A stretch of 64,000 bases of DNA from Nocardia arthritidis (GTDB taxonomy: Bacteria; Actinomycetota; Actinomycetes; Mycobacteriales; Mycobacteriaceae), in the NCBI RefSeq assembly GCF_011801145.1, contig NZ_CP046172.1, positions 7,192,001-7,256,000 of the forward strand. Direction: 5' to 3'. A program made the position numbers and the translations under genes. This document shows, piece by piece, positions 21,653-30,403 of this stretch. Under the pieces are notes generated by a model. That model was given only the letters and a program-made list of their open reading frames with translations, was not told where the DNA came from and did not search any database. Positions within the stretch are counted from its first letter, which is position 1; each line of letters begins with the position of its first letter.

Positions 21653-23353
21653 TCAGGAGGGCGCCTGCGGGAACTCCCCCGCGAGTTCCTCCGGCGCGAA
21701 CAGCGCGTCGCTCATCCGCACCGGCACGCTCAACACCACGGTCGCGCCACGCTCGCACAGCGCCCAGGCGCGAGAGACGCAGTCGCCCAACGACTTTTTG
21801 TCGTCGACGACGATATGCGGCACCCCCGGTATCGGCTCGCCCTCCGGGCGCACCGTATCGGGATCGACGAAGCCGTGCCGGTCCGACACGCCTTCGTGCT
21901 TACCCAATTGCGCTTGTAGCCAACCGTATCCGCCGTTGCGCAACACCACGTACAGCACCCCGCCGACCTTCTTGGCCGTCGGCAGGTCGGCGTCGAACAT
22001 CGCGAAGGCACCGTCGCCGACGAACGCGACGACGGGCCGGTCGGGCGCCGCCCGGCGCACGCCCACCGCCGCCGCGGCGCCGCAGCCGAGGCTCGTCTGT
22101 TCGGACGGCACGATCGAACCGCCGTCGCCGACGCACCGCCAGGCCGGGAAAACGTAGGACCACATATCCTGTAATCCGTTTTCCTGCACCAGGATTCGAT
22201 TTCCGGGCAGGGTCTTGTCCAGCTCGTCCAGCACCTCGGCGATGTACAACTCCGGCTGCGCGCGCAGCTTCTCCAGCACCGCCGCGTGCTCGTCGTGCAA
22301 CGCGGCATTCAGCCCACGGACCGTGGCCGACCAGCCGGGGACGGCGGGCAACCGCTCCAGCCAGTCGGCGAGCACCGAACAGCCGTCGCCGAGCACCATC
22401 GGGCCGGCGAAATCCGTATTGAACTCGCCCGCCTCGACATTGATCTGGACCACCTCGCCCTCGGTCCGCAGGCGGTCCGGCCAGCCGAAGGTCGCCGTCT
22501 CCTCGAGCCGACTGCCCACGGCGACAACGCAATCGGTGTCCTGCCACAGCGCGTTCACCGCACCGGGACTGTACAGCCCGGCCAAACCCAGAAAGGACGG
22601 CAGGGATTCGTCCACCGCACCGCGGCCGCTGGCCGTGCACACCACCGCCGCCCCGATATGTTCGGCGAACCGGGCGAGCAGCTCGCCCGCACCGCGCGTC
22701 CGCATACCGCCGCCGACAAGCAGCACGGGCCGTTTCGCGGCACGAACGGCCGCCAGCGCCGCGCCCTGCTCCCCCATCTCGGTGGCCGTCGGCCGCTGCA
22801 CCGGATACCACCGGCCGCCGAGCGGAACGTCCTCCTCGCGCAGCTGATCGGGCAGCTCGAGGTACACCGGCCCCGGCGCACCGTGCGTGGCGACCATGAT
22901 CGCCCGACGCAGCATCGGCCCGACGCGGTCCGGATGATCAACCCGCTCAGTCCATTTCGCCACCGACCTGGCCAGCGGCAGCTGATCGAACTCCTGGAAC
23001 GCGCCGGAGCCTCGGGCCGCAGGCGCCGTACCCGCGCACAGCACCAGCACCGGCGCGGCCGAATAGCGCGCCTCCAGCATGCCGGTCACCGTATTCGTGA
23101 CCGCGGGCCCCTTGCCGACCACGACGACCCCAAGCGCACCGGACTGCATGGCGTAGCCGGTGGCCATGAATACGGCATTGCGCTGATCCCGGCACACCGT
23201 GAAATCCAGTCCCAGCGCATCGGCCACCACCAGGGCGTTCAGATCGTCACCGGGCAGCCCGAAGACCTCCCGGACTCCGGCCTCGCGCAATCCGGTCAGT
23301 GCGGCGAGCCAACAGCCCCGCACCCCATCGGCCGAAATCTCTTCGGCGGTCAT
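21653..23353 (-). CDS. Acetolactate synthase-like ThDP-dependent enzyme with altered catalytic Glu
   Basis: This 566-residue protein has the three-domain pyruvate oxidase/acetolactate synthase fold. The N-terminal PYR domain has FGLPGDDLNAL, the central domain is about 190-340, and the C-terminal PP domain has GDG (446-448) and Asn473 in LRNGGYG for metal-diphosphate binding. Such enzymes cleave or form C-C bonds next to carbonyls. The stretch at residues 55-66 (RDQ then NAVFMA) aligns with the usual RDE..A..MA, so the Glu that activates ThDP appears to be Gln57, with Asp56 beside it. That would lower or change activity unless compensated. The gene overlaps the upstream ligase-ALDH gene by 4 nt (ATGA), implying coupled expression and joint function, possibly on the aldehyde that fusion could make. 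Confidence 0.88.
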   Translation of the reverse strand: MTAEEISADGVRGCWLAALTGLREAGVREVFGLPGDDLNALVVADALGLDFTVCRDQRNAVFMATGYAMQSGALGVVVVGKGPAVTNTVTGMLEARYSAAPVLVLCAGTAPAARGSGAFQEFDQLPLARSVAKWTERVDHPDRVGPMLRRAIMVATHGAPGPVYLELPDQLREEDVPLGGRWYPVQRPTATEMGEQGAALAAVRAAKRPVLLVGGGMRTRGAGELLARFAEHIGAAVVCTASGRGAVDESLPSFLGLAGLYSPGAVNALWQDTDCVVAVGSRLEETATFGWPDRLRTEGEVVQINVEAGEFNTDFAGPMVLGDGCSVLADWLERLPAVPGWSATVRGLNAALHDEHAAVLEKLRAQPELYIAEVLDELDKTLPGNRILVQENGLQDMWSYVFPAWRCVGDGGSIVPSEQTSLGCGAAAAVGVRRAAPDRPVVAFVGDGAFAMFDADLPTAKKVGGVLYVVLRNGGYGWLQAQLGKHEGVSDRHGFVDPDTVRPEGEPIPGVPHIVVDDKKSLGDCVSRAWALCERGATVVLSVPVRMSDALFAPEELAGEFPQAPS

Positions 23354-26052
23354 GAGGCGAGACCTCCCGCCCGGTCGGCCTCGCCCAGGTATTCCGCGAT
23401 GATCCTGCTGAGCAGCAGCGGCCGCGCGTGCCGCTTCTTCTTGAATGCCACGTAATTCGCTCTGATGCCGCGCCCACCGAACGGCTCGTTACCGTTTTCG
23501 ATATCGAGGATCGTCTCGTTGATGCTGACGGCGTGTTTCTGCCCGAGCAATTCCACCGTCTCCGGCATGTTGCCGTATACCGTGGCGGCCATCGCCCGCT
23601 CCTCGTAATACGGGTGGCGCAGCATGGTGTGCAGCCAGTCCACCGAGCTGAACGGGACGATATTGAAGATCGGCGCGAACAATTCGGCGGGTTTGATCTG
23701 CGTATCCGCCGGGCGGATCAGCACGGTGGGCCGCAAATGCCCCTCGGCCAGTTCCACCGAGCCACCGGCGGCCACGTACTGCCGGTGCTTGCGGAGATAT
23801 TCCAGGGCGCCGTCGAATGCGTCCATGTAGAACATCGGACCGTAATCGGCCATCGGATCGTCGAAACCGCCGTAGCGGAGCGCGTCGACCCGGCGGCACA
23901 GCAGATTGCAGAAGTGCGCGCTGATCGAGGTGTGCACGAAGGCCACGTCCGGACCGAAGCAATCCTGCCCGGAGTTCAGCATCCGCGCCCGCAGCAGGCC
24001 GTCCACCGCGTCCGAGACCTGCGCGTCCGCGCCGACCACGAATGGATTCACGCCCTGTCCGAAATAAATGAAGAGCTGATCCGGACGCAGGCTCGACAGA
24101 ATCTGCTGCGCGTTGTCATACGCCCCGGTGAATACGACGGCGGCCGACTTCGCGCCCTCACCCTCCAGGAACGCGTTCTGCTCGCTCTCGTCCAGCACGA
24201 TCGGCAGACCGTGCACGCCACCGAGCAGATCGTGCAATTTCCGGGTGACATCCGCGATGCGCCGCGACGGCCGGAAGACCACCCGTCGCGTGTACAGGCT
24301 GGGAATCAGCAGGTACAGGACATAACTGTAGAGCGGGATATTCGACGGCATCAGAACCGCCAGCTGATCGATCTCCGGCGGCGCCGACCGCGCGACCTCC
24401 GATACCGCGCCGTTGAGCGCATTGATCGAGGTGTCGATTTCGTCCCGCGCGGTCTTGCGATTGCACACCTTGGTGAGCAGCTCCATGACCTCGCCACTGC
24501 GTTCGCGCAGTAATTTCACGACATCGGTCAGCGCCGCGGCCCGATCGGTGAACGGAATATTGGCCAGATCCCCCGTCGCGGTCATCAGCGAAAGGGGCGA
24601 GAGCGACGATTTCGCGTCGTGCAGTGCGGTGGCCGCGCAGGCCGCCTCGGTCAACGCCTTCCGATCGGTTTTCCCGATATTGTTCAGCGGGAATTCGCGC
24701 AGCACGATGACCTTGTTCGGCCGCTCGTGCTCGGCCAGCAGCGGGCGAATGAGCTGGCGCCAGTGGGCGACCGGCCGCTCCTGGGCGTCCTCGACGAAGA
24801 AGACCAGTTGGGTGCCGCGCTCCGCACTGTCCACCGGAATCACCCGCACCGGGGCGCCGCACGCACTTGCCTTCTCCGCCAACGCATCCGGATACAGCGT
24901 GTGCCCGAATCGGTGTACCGCGTTCTTCCGGCCCAGCACCCGCAGGTTGCCCTGCGCGTCCAGGAAGCCGACATCGTCGGTGTGGAAGCGGTGCCGCTTC
25001 ACCGGCCGCACCCGGCCGCCCGGCTCCAGCACCCCGACCATGGTGTCCGGGCTGTGCACCACGATCTCGCCGACCACACCGGCCGGCACGGGGGCCCCGA
25101 CATTCCCGATGACCTCCACGCGCACACCGTCCACCGGCTGGCCGCTGTACACCGGATTGTCCAGGTTGGCGAGCGCGATATTCCCGACCTCGCTGCTGCC
25201 GTAACCGTCCAGGAGCGGCTTACCGGTCCGGTCCAGGAAGGTCGTCGCCAGCTCGGTGCTCAGCGGCTCGCCGCCGACACACCACATGCGCACCGAATCC
25301 AGCTGCGGCACAAGCTCTTTCCGCTTCTCCATAATGCGCAGCATGGTGAGGTAACTGGCCGGCACCGCATCCACCACCGTCACGCGGCGCTCGATGATGC
25401 TGTGCAGTGCGGCGTTGATGCTGCTGCTGTTGTATGCCAGCAGGGTGCTGCCGGAACGCCACCACAGCAGCAGCAGCGAAAACCCGTACTGGTGGGTGAA
25501 CGGCAGCAGCGGCAACAGCACATCCGATTCCCGGTAGCCCATCCTGGCCAGCGTGCGGTCGACATTGCGCAACACCGAAGCGGCGCTGCGCACAATGCCT
25601 TTCGGCCGTCCCGTACTGCCCGACGACCAGATGACGAGCCCGTCGCCGCGGCGCGCCCACTCGACCAGCCCGAGCGGCTCGACCGGGACGTCGTCACAGG
25701 ACCCACCGGCCCGGGCCTGCGCGACCGCGTCCGCGATGGACAGCCACCGGATCCGCAGCCGATCGTATTCCGCGTCGAGATGGTCGTGATCGGACACGAA
25801 CCATGTCGCGCCCGAATCGGATAGCAGTTCGACCGAGACATCGGGCAGCAGCCTGCGATCCAGCAGGCACACCGACACGCCGAGTTCCAGCAGTGCGAAC
25901 AGGGACAATACGAACTCGGCGGAGTTCTCGCCGCTCAGTACCACCCGGTCTTCCGAATGCATACCGTGCTCGCGATACACCGCACCGAGGTCGCGACATA
26001 ACTTGGTGAATTGACTCGTGGAAAGTTGTTCGCCACGTTCGTTCAGGAGCAT
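23350..26052 (-). CDS. Fused AMP-forming acyl ligase - aldehyde dehydrogenase
   Basis: This is a 900-residue two-domain protein. Residues 1 to about 475 form an adenylate-forming ligase with A3 loop WSSGSTGRPKG (142-152), YGSSEVGN (284-291), HTDDVGFLD (357-365) and the C-terminal Lys461 in NNIGKTDRK. Residues about 480-895 form an aldehyde dehydrogenase-fold domain with FTGAYDN (641-647), catalytic Cys698 in NSGQDC, and ELFAPIF (790-796). No phosphopantetheine carrier domain (no DSL-type serine) lies between them. The ALDH general-base Glu, normally in ELGG, appears replaced (Tyr663), as in acyl-transferring, CoA-type ALDHs. A plausible activity is acid to acyl-AMP to Cys-thioester to aldehyde, a compact carboxylic-acid reductase, but direction and substrate are inferred. 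Its 3' end overlaps the ThDP-enzyme start. Confidence 0.88.
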   Translation of the reverse strand: MLLNERGEQLSTSQFTKLCRDLGAVYREHGMHSEDRVVLSGENSAEFVLSLFALLELGVSVCLLDRRLLPDVSVELLSDSGATWFVSDHDHLDAEYDRLRIRWLSIADAVAQARAGGSCDDVPVEPLGLVEWARRGDGLVIWSSGSTGRPKGIVRSAASVLRNVDRTLARMGYRESDVLLPLLPFTHQYGFSLLLLWWRSGSTLLAYNSSSINAALHSIIERRVTVVDAVPASYLTMLRIMEKRKELVPQLDSVRMWCVGGEPLSTELATTFLDRTGKPLLDGYGSSEVGNIALANLDNPVYSGQPVDGVRVEVIGNVGAPVPAGVVGEIVVHSPDTMVGVLEPGGRVRPVKRHRFHTDDVGFLDAQGNLRVLGRKNAVHRFGHTLYPDALAEKASACGAPVRVIPVDSAERGTQLVFFVEDAQERPVAHWRQLIRPLLAEHERPNKVIVLREFPLNNIGKTDRKALTEAACAATALHDAKSSLSPLSLMTATGDLANIPFTDRAAALTDVVKLLRERSGEVMELLTKVCNRKTARDEIDTSINALNGAVSEVARSAPPEIDQLAVLMPSNIPLYSYVLYLLIPSLYTRRVVFRPSRRIADVTRKLHDLLGGVHGLPIVLDESEQNAFLEGEGAKSAAVVFTGAYDNAQQILSSLRPDQLFIYFGQGVNPFVVGADAQVSDAVDGLLRARMLNSGQDCFGPDVAFVHTSISAHFCNLLCRRVDALRYGGFDDPMADYGPMFYMDAFDGALEYLRKHRQYVAAGGSVELAEGHLRPTVLIRPADTQIKPAELFAPIFNIVPFSSVDWLHTMLRHPYYEERAMAATVYGNMPETVELLGQKHAVSINETILDIENGNEPFGGRGIRANYVAFKKKRHARPLLLSRIIAEYLGEADRAGGLAS

Positions 26053-26268
26053 ACTCGCCTCTGCCCAATCTCTCGGTTCGTACGCGAGACTCGTGTTTTC
26101 AGCACATCGCCGACGGCTGTCGCGGGTCGGCGCAGCTGGAATCGATATTCGTCAGCCCTGAGTTCACGAACGCGTCCCTCGCACAACGCGTGCCTTTTAC
26201 CGACCGGTAACGGCGGCACCCAGTAATCCGACCAGCCCAATCGTGGCCCCGACCACCCCCGAAACGAC

Positions 26269-26283
26269 ACCCCTAACGACCCC
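26269..26283. promoter_or_regulatory. Cluster motif copy 3, ACCCC-TAACG-ACCCC
   Basis: On the minus strand this is GGGGT-N5-GGGGT, a perfect direct repeat with a 10-nt period. It lies between the response-regulator stop (26348) and the ligase-ALDH start (26052), about 217-231 nt upstream of the latter. It is the best copy of the motif also seen at 14706 and 20113. Confidence 0.42.
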
Positions 26284-26347
26284 GGTGCCCGCCGTCGGGC
26301 CAACAGATTCGCCGACGGTCGACCGGCGCCGGTCGCGCCGAGCCGGG

Positions 26348-27016
26348 CTATTTCTGATTCAAATTCTTGGCGTTCTGAATGGCCTGAACGCGGTCCCGGC
26401 TTCCGGTCTTCGCGAAAATTCTGTTTATGTGGCTCTTGACGGTGGCCGCGCTGATGTACAACTGCTGCGCGATCTCCCGGTTGTTGTATCCGGCCGCCAT
26501 CAGGTCCAAAACCTCTTTTTCCCGCCCGGTCAGCGGATCGTCCGGGCTCTGCTGCGGCCGCTTCGGTCGCACGGGCTGGTTCCGGTTCGTCGCCGCGGCC
26601 AGCAGGGTGTCCTGCACCGCCGGATCGAGGATCGCCTGCTCGGCCGCCGCCGCGTGCACCGCACGGCCGATCTGGTGCCGGTCGGCGGATTTCGTCAGGT
26701 AGCCGAGCGCACCCGCCTGCAGCGCCCGGATCACCAGATCGTCGTCGGAGTAGGTGGTCAGCACGACCACCTTCGTCTCCGGATGGGCCTGCCGAATGGC
26801 GGTGGTCGCCTCGATCCCGTCGCACCGGGGCATGTACAGATCCATGAGAACCACGTCGGGACGCAGACTTTCGACGAGTTCGATGGCCTCGTGTCCGTCG
26901 GCGGCCTCACCGACGACCTCGATACCGGGCACGAGATCGACCAGCAGCGCGAGCCCCTCCCGGACCACGGCCTGATCGTCGACAACTATCAACCGGATCG
27001 GTCGCTCGGATGTCAC
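26348..27016 (-). CDS. NarL/FixJ-family response regulator
   Basis: This 222-residue transcription factor has a complete receiver domain: acidic pair Asp13/Asp14, phosphoacceptor Asp59 in LMDLYMP, Thr87 and Lys109. A LuxR-type helix-turn-helix follows at about 155-218 (LTGREKEVLDLMAAGYNNREIA). No kinase is adjacent. The cluster's only kinase, at 15491-16672, is of the matching NarL class, so the two probably form a split two-component pair controlling the cluster. The regulator is upstream of and co-oriented with the ligase-ALDH/ThDP unit. One motif copy lies in the gap between them, making that motif a reasonable candidate site. Confidence 0.92.
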   Translation of the reverse strand: MTSERPIRLIVVDDQAVVREGLALLVDLVPGIEVVGEAADGHEAIELVESLRPDVVLMDLYMPRCDGIEATTAIRQAHPETKVVVLTTYSDDDLVIRALQAGALGYLTKSADRHQIGRAVHAAAAEQAILDPAVQDTLLAAATNRNQPVRPKRPQQSPDDPLTGREKEVLDLMAAGYNNREIAQQLYISAATVKSHINRIFAKTGSRDRVQAIQNAKNLNQK

Positions 27017-27176
27017 AGAACAATAATTCCCGAAATCACGATCTCGTGCACAGACCCCCCAACCCGGTCACCATATGCGCCGCCGATGGCCCGTGCGTCT
27101 ATTCGGCGCGCGGGCCACTGCGCTGACGATCGACCATAGCGGGCCGCAGCCGTTCGATCGGTAATGCGCACCCGGT

Positions 27177-29978
27177 TCATGCCGGGGGCACGATGGTCGC
27201 GGGCCGCAGATACATCGGCAGGTCCTGTCTGCCGCGCACGCGCAGCTTCCGGTAGACCCGCGTGAGGTGCTGCTCGACCGTGCTGACGGTGACGTAGAGG
27301 CGGCCGGCGATCTCGCGGTTGGGGTAGCCGAGCGCGGCGAGCATCGCCACCCGGCGCTCGGCCTCGCTCAAACCGTCGATACCCGACGGGGTTTCGACGG
27401 TTTCGGACATCGACGAATCGCTCTCGGTCAGCTCTCGGGAGAACAGCCTGCTGATGCCGGCGGCATGGCTGGCCTGCGCGATATGCCAAGCGCGCCGGGC
27501 CAATTCGCGAGCGCGGCCGGGTTCGCCGAGCGCGTAGTGGGTGCGGCTGAGATCGTGCAGAGCCACCGCCAATTCCAACCGCGCCCCGTTCGCCTGCAAC
27601 AGGTTGATCGCCTCACCGAGCAGCTGACGACGTCCGGGCAGCTCGGTGATCGCCGCCCGTAACCGCAAGACACGCCCACGCACCACCGCGTGTTCATCCC
27701 CGGCCATCGCGAGTTGCTCGTCCAGCAGTTCACCCGCCCGCTCCTGCTGGCCCATCCGCAGATAGGCGTCTGCCGCGCCCACCCGCCACGGCGCAACGGA
27801 CGGGATATCGCAATCGCTCTTCCTGGCCAGTTCGCCGCAGGCGAGGAAATCGCCGAGCGCGGAGTGCGGCTGATCGTTCTCGAGAAAGAAGCAGCCGCGT
27901 GCGTAGAGGTAGTGGATCCCGAACCTGGTCTGCAGCAAGAGTTTCGGCACCGGCTGTCGCATCAGTTCGGCCGCCCGGTCGAGCTTCCCCATGGCGATAC
28001 TGGCCAAGCACAGCGCCGCCAACGGCACACCGATGACGACACCCCAGCCGTGCGGCGACATCAGTGACAGCGCCGATTGCGCGTAGTGCTCCGCCTCGAG
28101 CAGATCGTCACGGCGAATCGCGATCTCCGCGCGTGCCGCCGCCAGCAATGCCTCCCAACTGGGCGCCTGGCGTTTGCGCACCTGGTGCAGCAGCCGCTCG
28201 CACCACTGCTCGGCCTTATCCAGTTTTCCCAGATAAATCAGCGCGAACAGGGCGCTCCGCACCGACTCCAGCAATGGATCGTTGTGCTGGTGGCTCTGCA
28301 GAATATGCTCGGCGCGGGCGAGCGCGTCGTCGTCCGCACTAGTGGCGACGATCCGGCCGAGCGCGGACGCCACCGGATAATCCGAGGTTTCCAGCGCCCC
28401 GACCGGCAATCGGTGGAAATATGCCCGCACCTCATCCGGCAATCGATTCAGCAACAGCGGATACGAGCATTGAATGCTGAACAAGGTAACCGTCAATTCG
28501 GTCGACGAACGCGAATCGGCGGCCTCGCTCCGCGCGATGATCGCGGGCAGAATTTCGACGGCGTCCTCACCGCGACCGTGCCAGAGCAAATAGCGCACGA
28601 GTACGGCGGCGTCGGCCACCCGCAGATGGCCGTGCTGGAAAAGTTCGAGCAATTCGTCCATATGCCGTCCGGCCGCGGCCGGGTCGACCCGCCACACCAG
28701 ACCCGTGAGATCGGATTTCAGCAGCGCGACCATTGCCTGGTCATCGCATTCACGGCAGGCGAGTTCCAGGGCCTGCACCCCGAACGACACCCGATCCTCG
28801 ATAACCGCCTGTTGCGCGGCGGCACGCAGCACCGGAATTCCCCAGTTGGTCTCGACGGCGTCCGCCGCGATCAGATGCGCGGCCACCTCGGTCACCGCCG
28901 CACCCTCCAGGTACAACGCGCGGGCGGCCGCGCCGTGCCACTCCCGGCGCTCCGCGGCCGCCATATCGGCGAGCACCGCGGCGGCCGTGGCCGGGTGGCA
29001 GGACGCGCGATCACCGATCAGGCCCGTCTCGCGCAGCGACACCAGCGCCTGACGCACGTCCATCGACGCCGCCCCGAGCAGTCGCTCGAGCGTGTCGGTG
29101 GCGGCCCGGGGCCCGAGTACCGCCAGCGCACGCATCGCGTTCTGCTCCGGCGCGCCCATCCGGCGCAGGCAGTTGGTCACCGCGCTCGCGAAGTAGTCAC
29201 CGGGCTCCAGCGCCTGGTCCTCGGCGTTGCCGGACAGTCGATGATCCTCGAGCAGCGCCTTGACCAGCAGCGGATTTCCGCCACTTATGTCGAAGCACCG
29301 TTCGCCGATGGCCAGGGCCCACCGCGCCGACGTCTCCTCGGTGACGAGCTCGACGACCTCGGCCCGGCTGAAGGTGCCGACCTTCACCCGCACGGTATTC
29401 ACCTGCCGCAGCAATTCCACGCAGAAGCTCGCATGCCGGATATTCACCTCGGGCGAACCCGCCGCGATGACCATGACCGGAGCCTCGCTCGCCTCGCGGA
29501 GCAGCACGGACAGCCACTCCAGCGACTCGGCGTCGGCATCCTGCAGGTCGTCGATCGCGATGAGCAGCGGCGTCGTCCCGCAGCACGACACGACTATGTG
29601 GGCCAACTCCGCCATGGCCTGTACGCCGAGACCCCCTGCCCGAATGCCATCGGCAAGCAATCGGCCTGCCCTGGCCCGAAATTCCCCGGCCAACCCGGGA
29701 TTACGAATCAATTGACCGAGTACGCCGTAAGCCGAATCACGTTCCGCTTCGGCGCCGAATGCCTTGAGCACCACCGCACCCGATTCGGCCGCGTGCGTCA
29801 TGACGTGCTGCATAATCGTCGATTTACCATTCGCCACCGGTCCGGTGATCAGAATCGCCGACAGCCGACCGGATACCAAAACTGCTTCGTTGAAAATTTT
29901 ACAAATATGCTCGGCTTCACTACGCACGACGAGATTTCTTCCATAAGGCTTCCCGATTGCGGAAGTTACTGCCCCCAC
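27177..29978 (-). CDS. Large LAL-type LuxR transcriptional regulator with AAA ATPase domain
   Basis: This 933-residue protein has the layout of MalT/LAL activators common in macrolide clusters. An N-terminal ATPase carries Walker A ITGPVANGKST (44-54) and Walker B LLIAIDDLQD. A long helical repeat region that should act as a sensor platform follows, then a C-terminal LuxR helix-turn-helix (GLSEAERRVAML..GYPNREIAGRLYV). The GTG start has GGGAG 7 nt upstream. A perfect 14-bp palindrome sits 38-51 nt upstream and may be an autoregulatory site. LAL proteins are usually pathway-specific activators, so it is a strong candidate for switching on the PKS operon. Confidence 0.93.
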   Translation of the reverse strand: MGAVTSAIGKPYGRNLVVRSEAEHICKIFNEAVLVSGRLSAILITGPVANGKSTIMQHVMTHAAESGAVVLKAFGAEAERDSAYGVLGQLIRNPGLAGEFRARAGRLLADGIRAGGLGVQAMAELAHIVVSCCGTTPLLIAIDDLQDADAESLEWLSVLLREASEAPVMVIAAGSPEVNIRHASFCVELLRQVNTVRVKVGTFSRAEVVELVTEETSARWALAIGERCFDISGGNPLLVKALLEDHRLSGNAEDQALEPGDYFASAVTNCLRRMGAPEQNAMRALAVLGPRAATDTLERLLGAASMDVRQALVSLRETGLIGDRASCHPATAAAVLADMAAAERREWHGAAARALYLEGAAVTEVAAHLIAADAVETNWGIPVLRAAAQQAVIEDRVSFGVQALELACRECDDQAMVALLKSDLTGLVWRVDPAAAGRHMDELLELFQHGHLRVADAAVLVRYLLWHGRGEDAVEILPAIIARSEAADSRSSTELTVTLFSIQCSYPLLLNRLPDEVRAYFHRLPVGALETSDYPVASALGRIVATSADDDALARAEHILQSHQHNDPLLESVRSALFALIYLGKLDKAEQWCERLLHQVRKRQAPSWEALLAAARAEIAIRRDDLLEAEHYAQSALSLMSPHGWGVVIGVPLAALCLASIAMGKLDRAAELMRQPVPKLLLQTRFGIHYLYARGCFFLENDQPHSALGDFLACGELARKSDCDIPSVAPWRVGAADAYLRMGQQERAGELLDEQLAMAGDEHAVVRGRVLRLRAAITELPGRRQLLGEAINLLQANGARLELAVALHDLSRTHYALGEPGRARELARRAWHIAQASHAAGISRLFSRELTESDSSMSETVETPSGIDGLSEAERRVAMLAALGYPNREIAGRLYVTVSTVEQHLTRVYRKLRVRGRQDLPMYLRPATIVPPA

Positions 29979-30403
29979 TAGCCGCTCCCAAACTGCTCTA
30001 ACGCTTCAGCAAGCGATTCCACGTGGAATGAGTTGGATAGCACGCTACCAATACCCATTGGCAAAGCCAAGCCCGGGTCTTCGGGGTGAATCCGGCCGTA
30101 TACGCCGACTCGCCGGGACCGGTGACACAAAGTCGCCTTCGGCACTGTTGTGGAAATAATCGGCAGATTTTGTGCGTTATGCGAGATCTGCGACCGCCGA
30201 TTCGGAAAATTGTAGACAAATTGACTGGAATCTTTGGTCGCGCGGATACCTTGATTACTTCGCCCCAGAAAATATGGTCTCGAATAATACCCGCTCGCCG
30301 TGCCCGGCCGCGCGCGGATCGGCGAACTCGCACTCGAGCACGCCCGGCCGACCGACCGAACATCGCGCAGAGATCCGATGAGGGTCGGTGGTGACGGGTG
30401 GGC
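29979..30403. other. Gene-poor stretch upstream of the LAL regulator
   Basis: This 425-nt gap separates the LAL regulator start from the end of the ParB-like regulator. It is visibly lower in GC than the genes on either side, especially 30150-30290. No ORF with actinobacterial codon bias or a ribosome site was found. It contains the palindrome at 30016-30029 and should hold the LAL promoter. Confidence 0.5.
30016..30029. promoter_or_regulatory. Perfect 14-bp palindrome upstream of LAL gene
   Basis: ATTCCACGTGGAAT is a perfect palindrome 38-51 nt upstream of the LAL regulator's GTG start. This is a typical operator position. Symmetric sites with a CCACGTGG core can be bound by several HTH families, so the binding protein is unknown. 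Confidence 0.45.
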
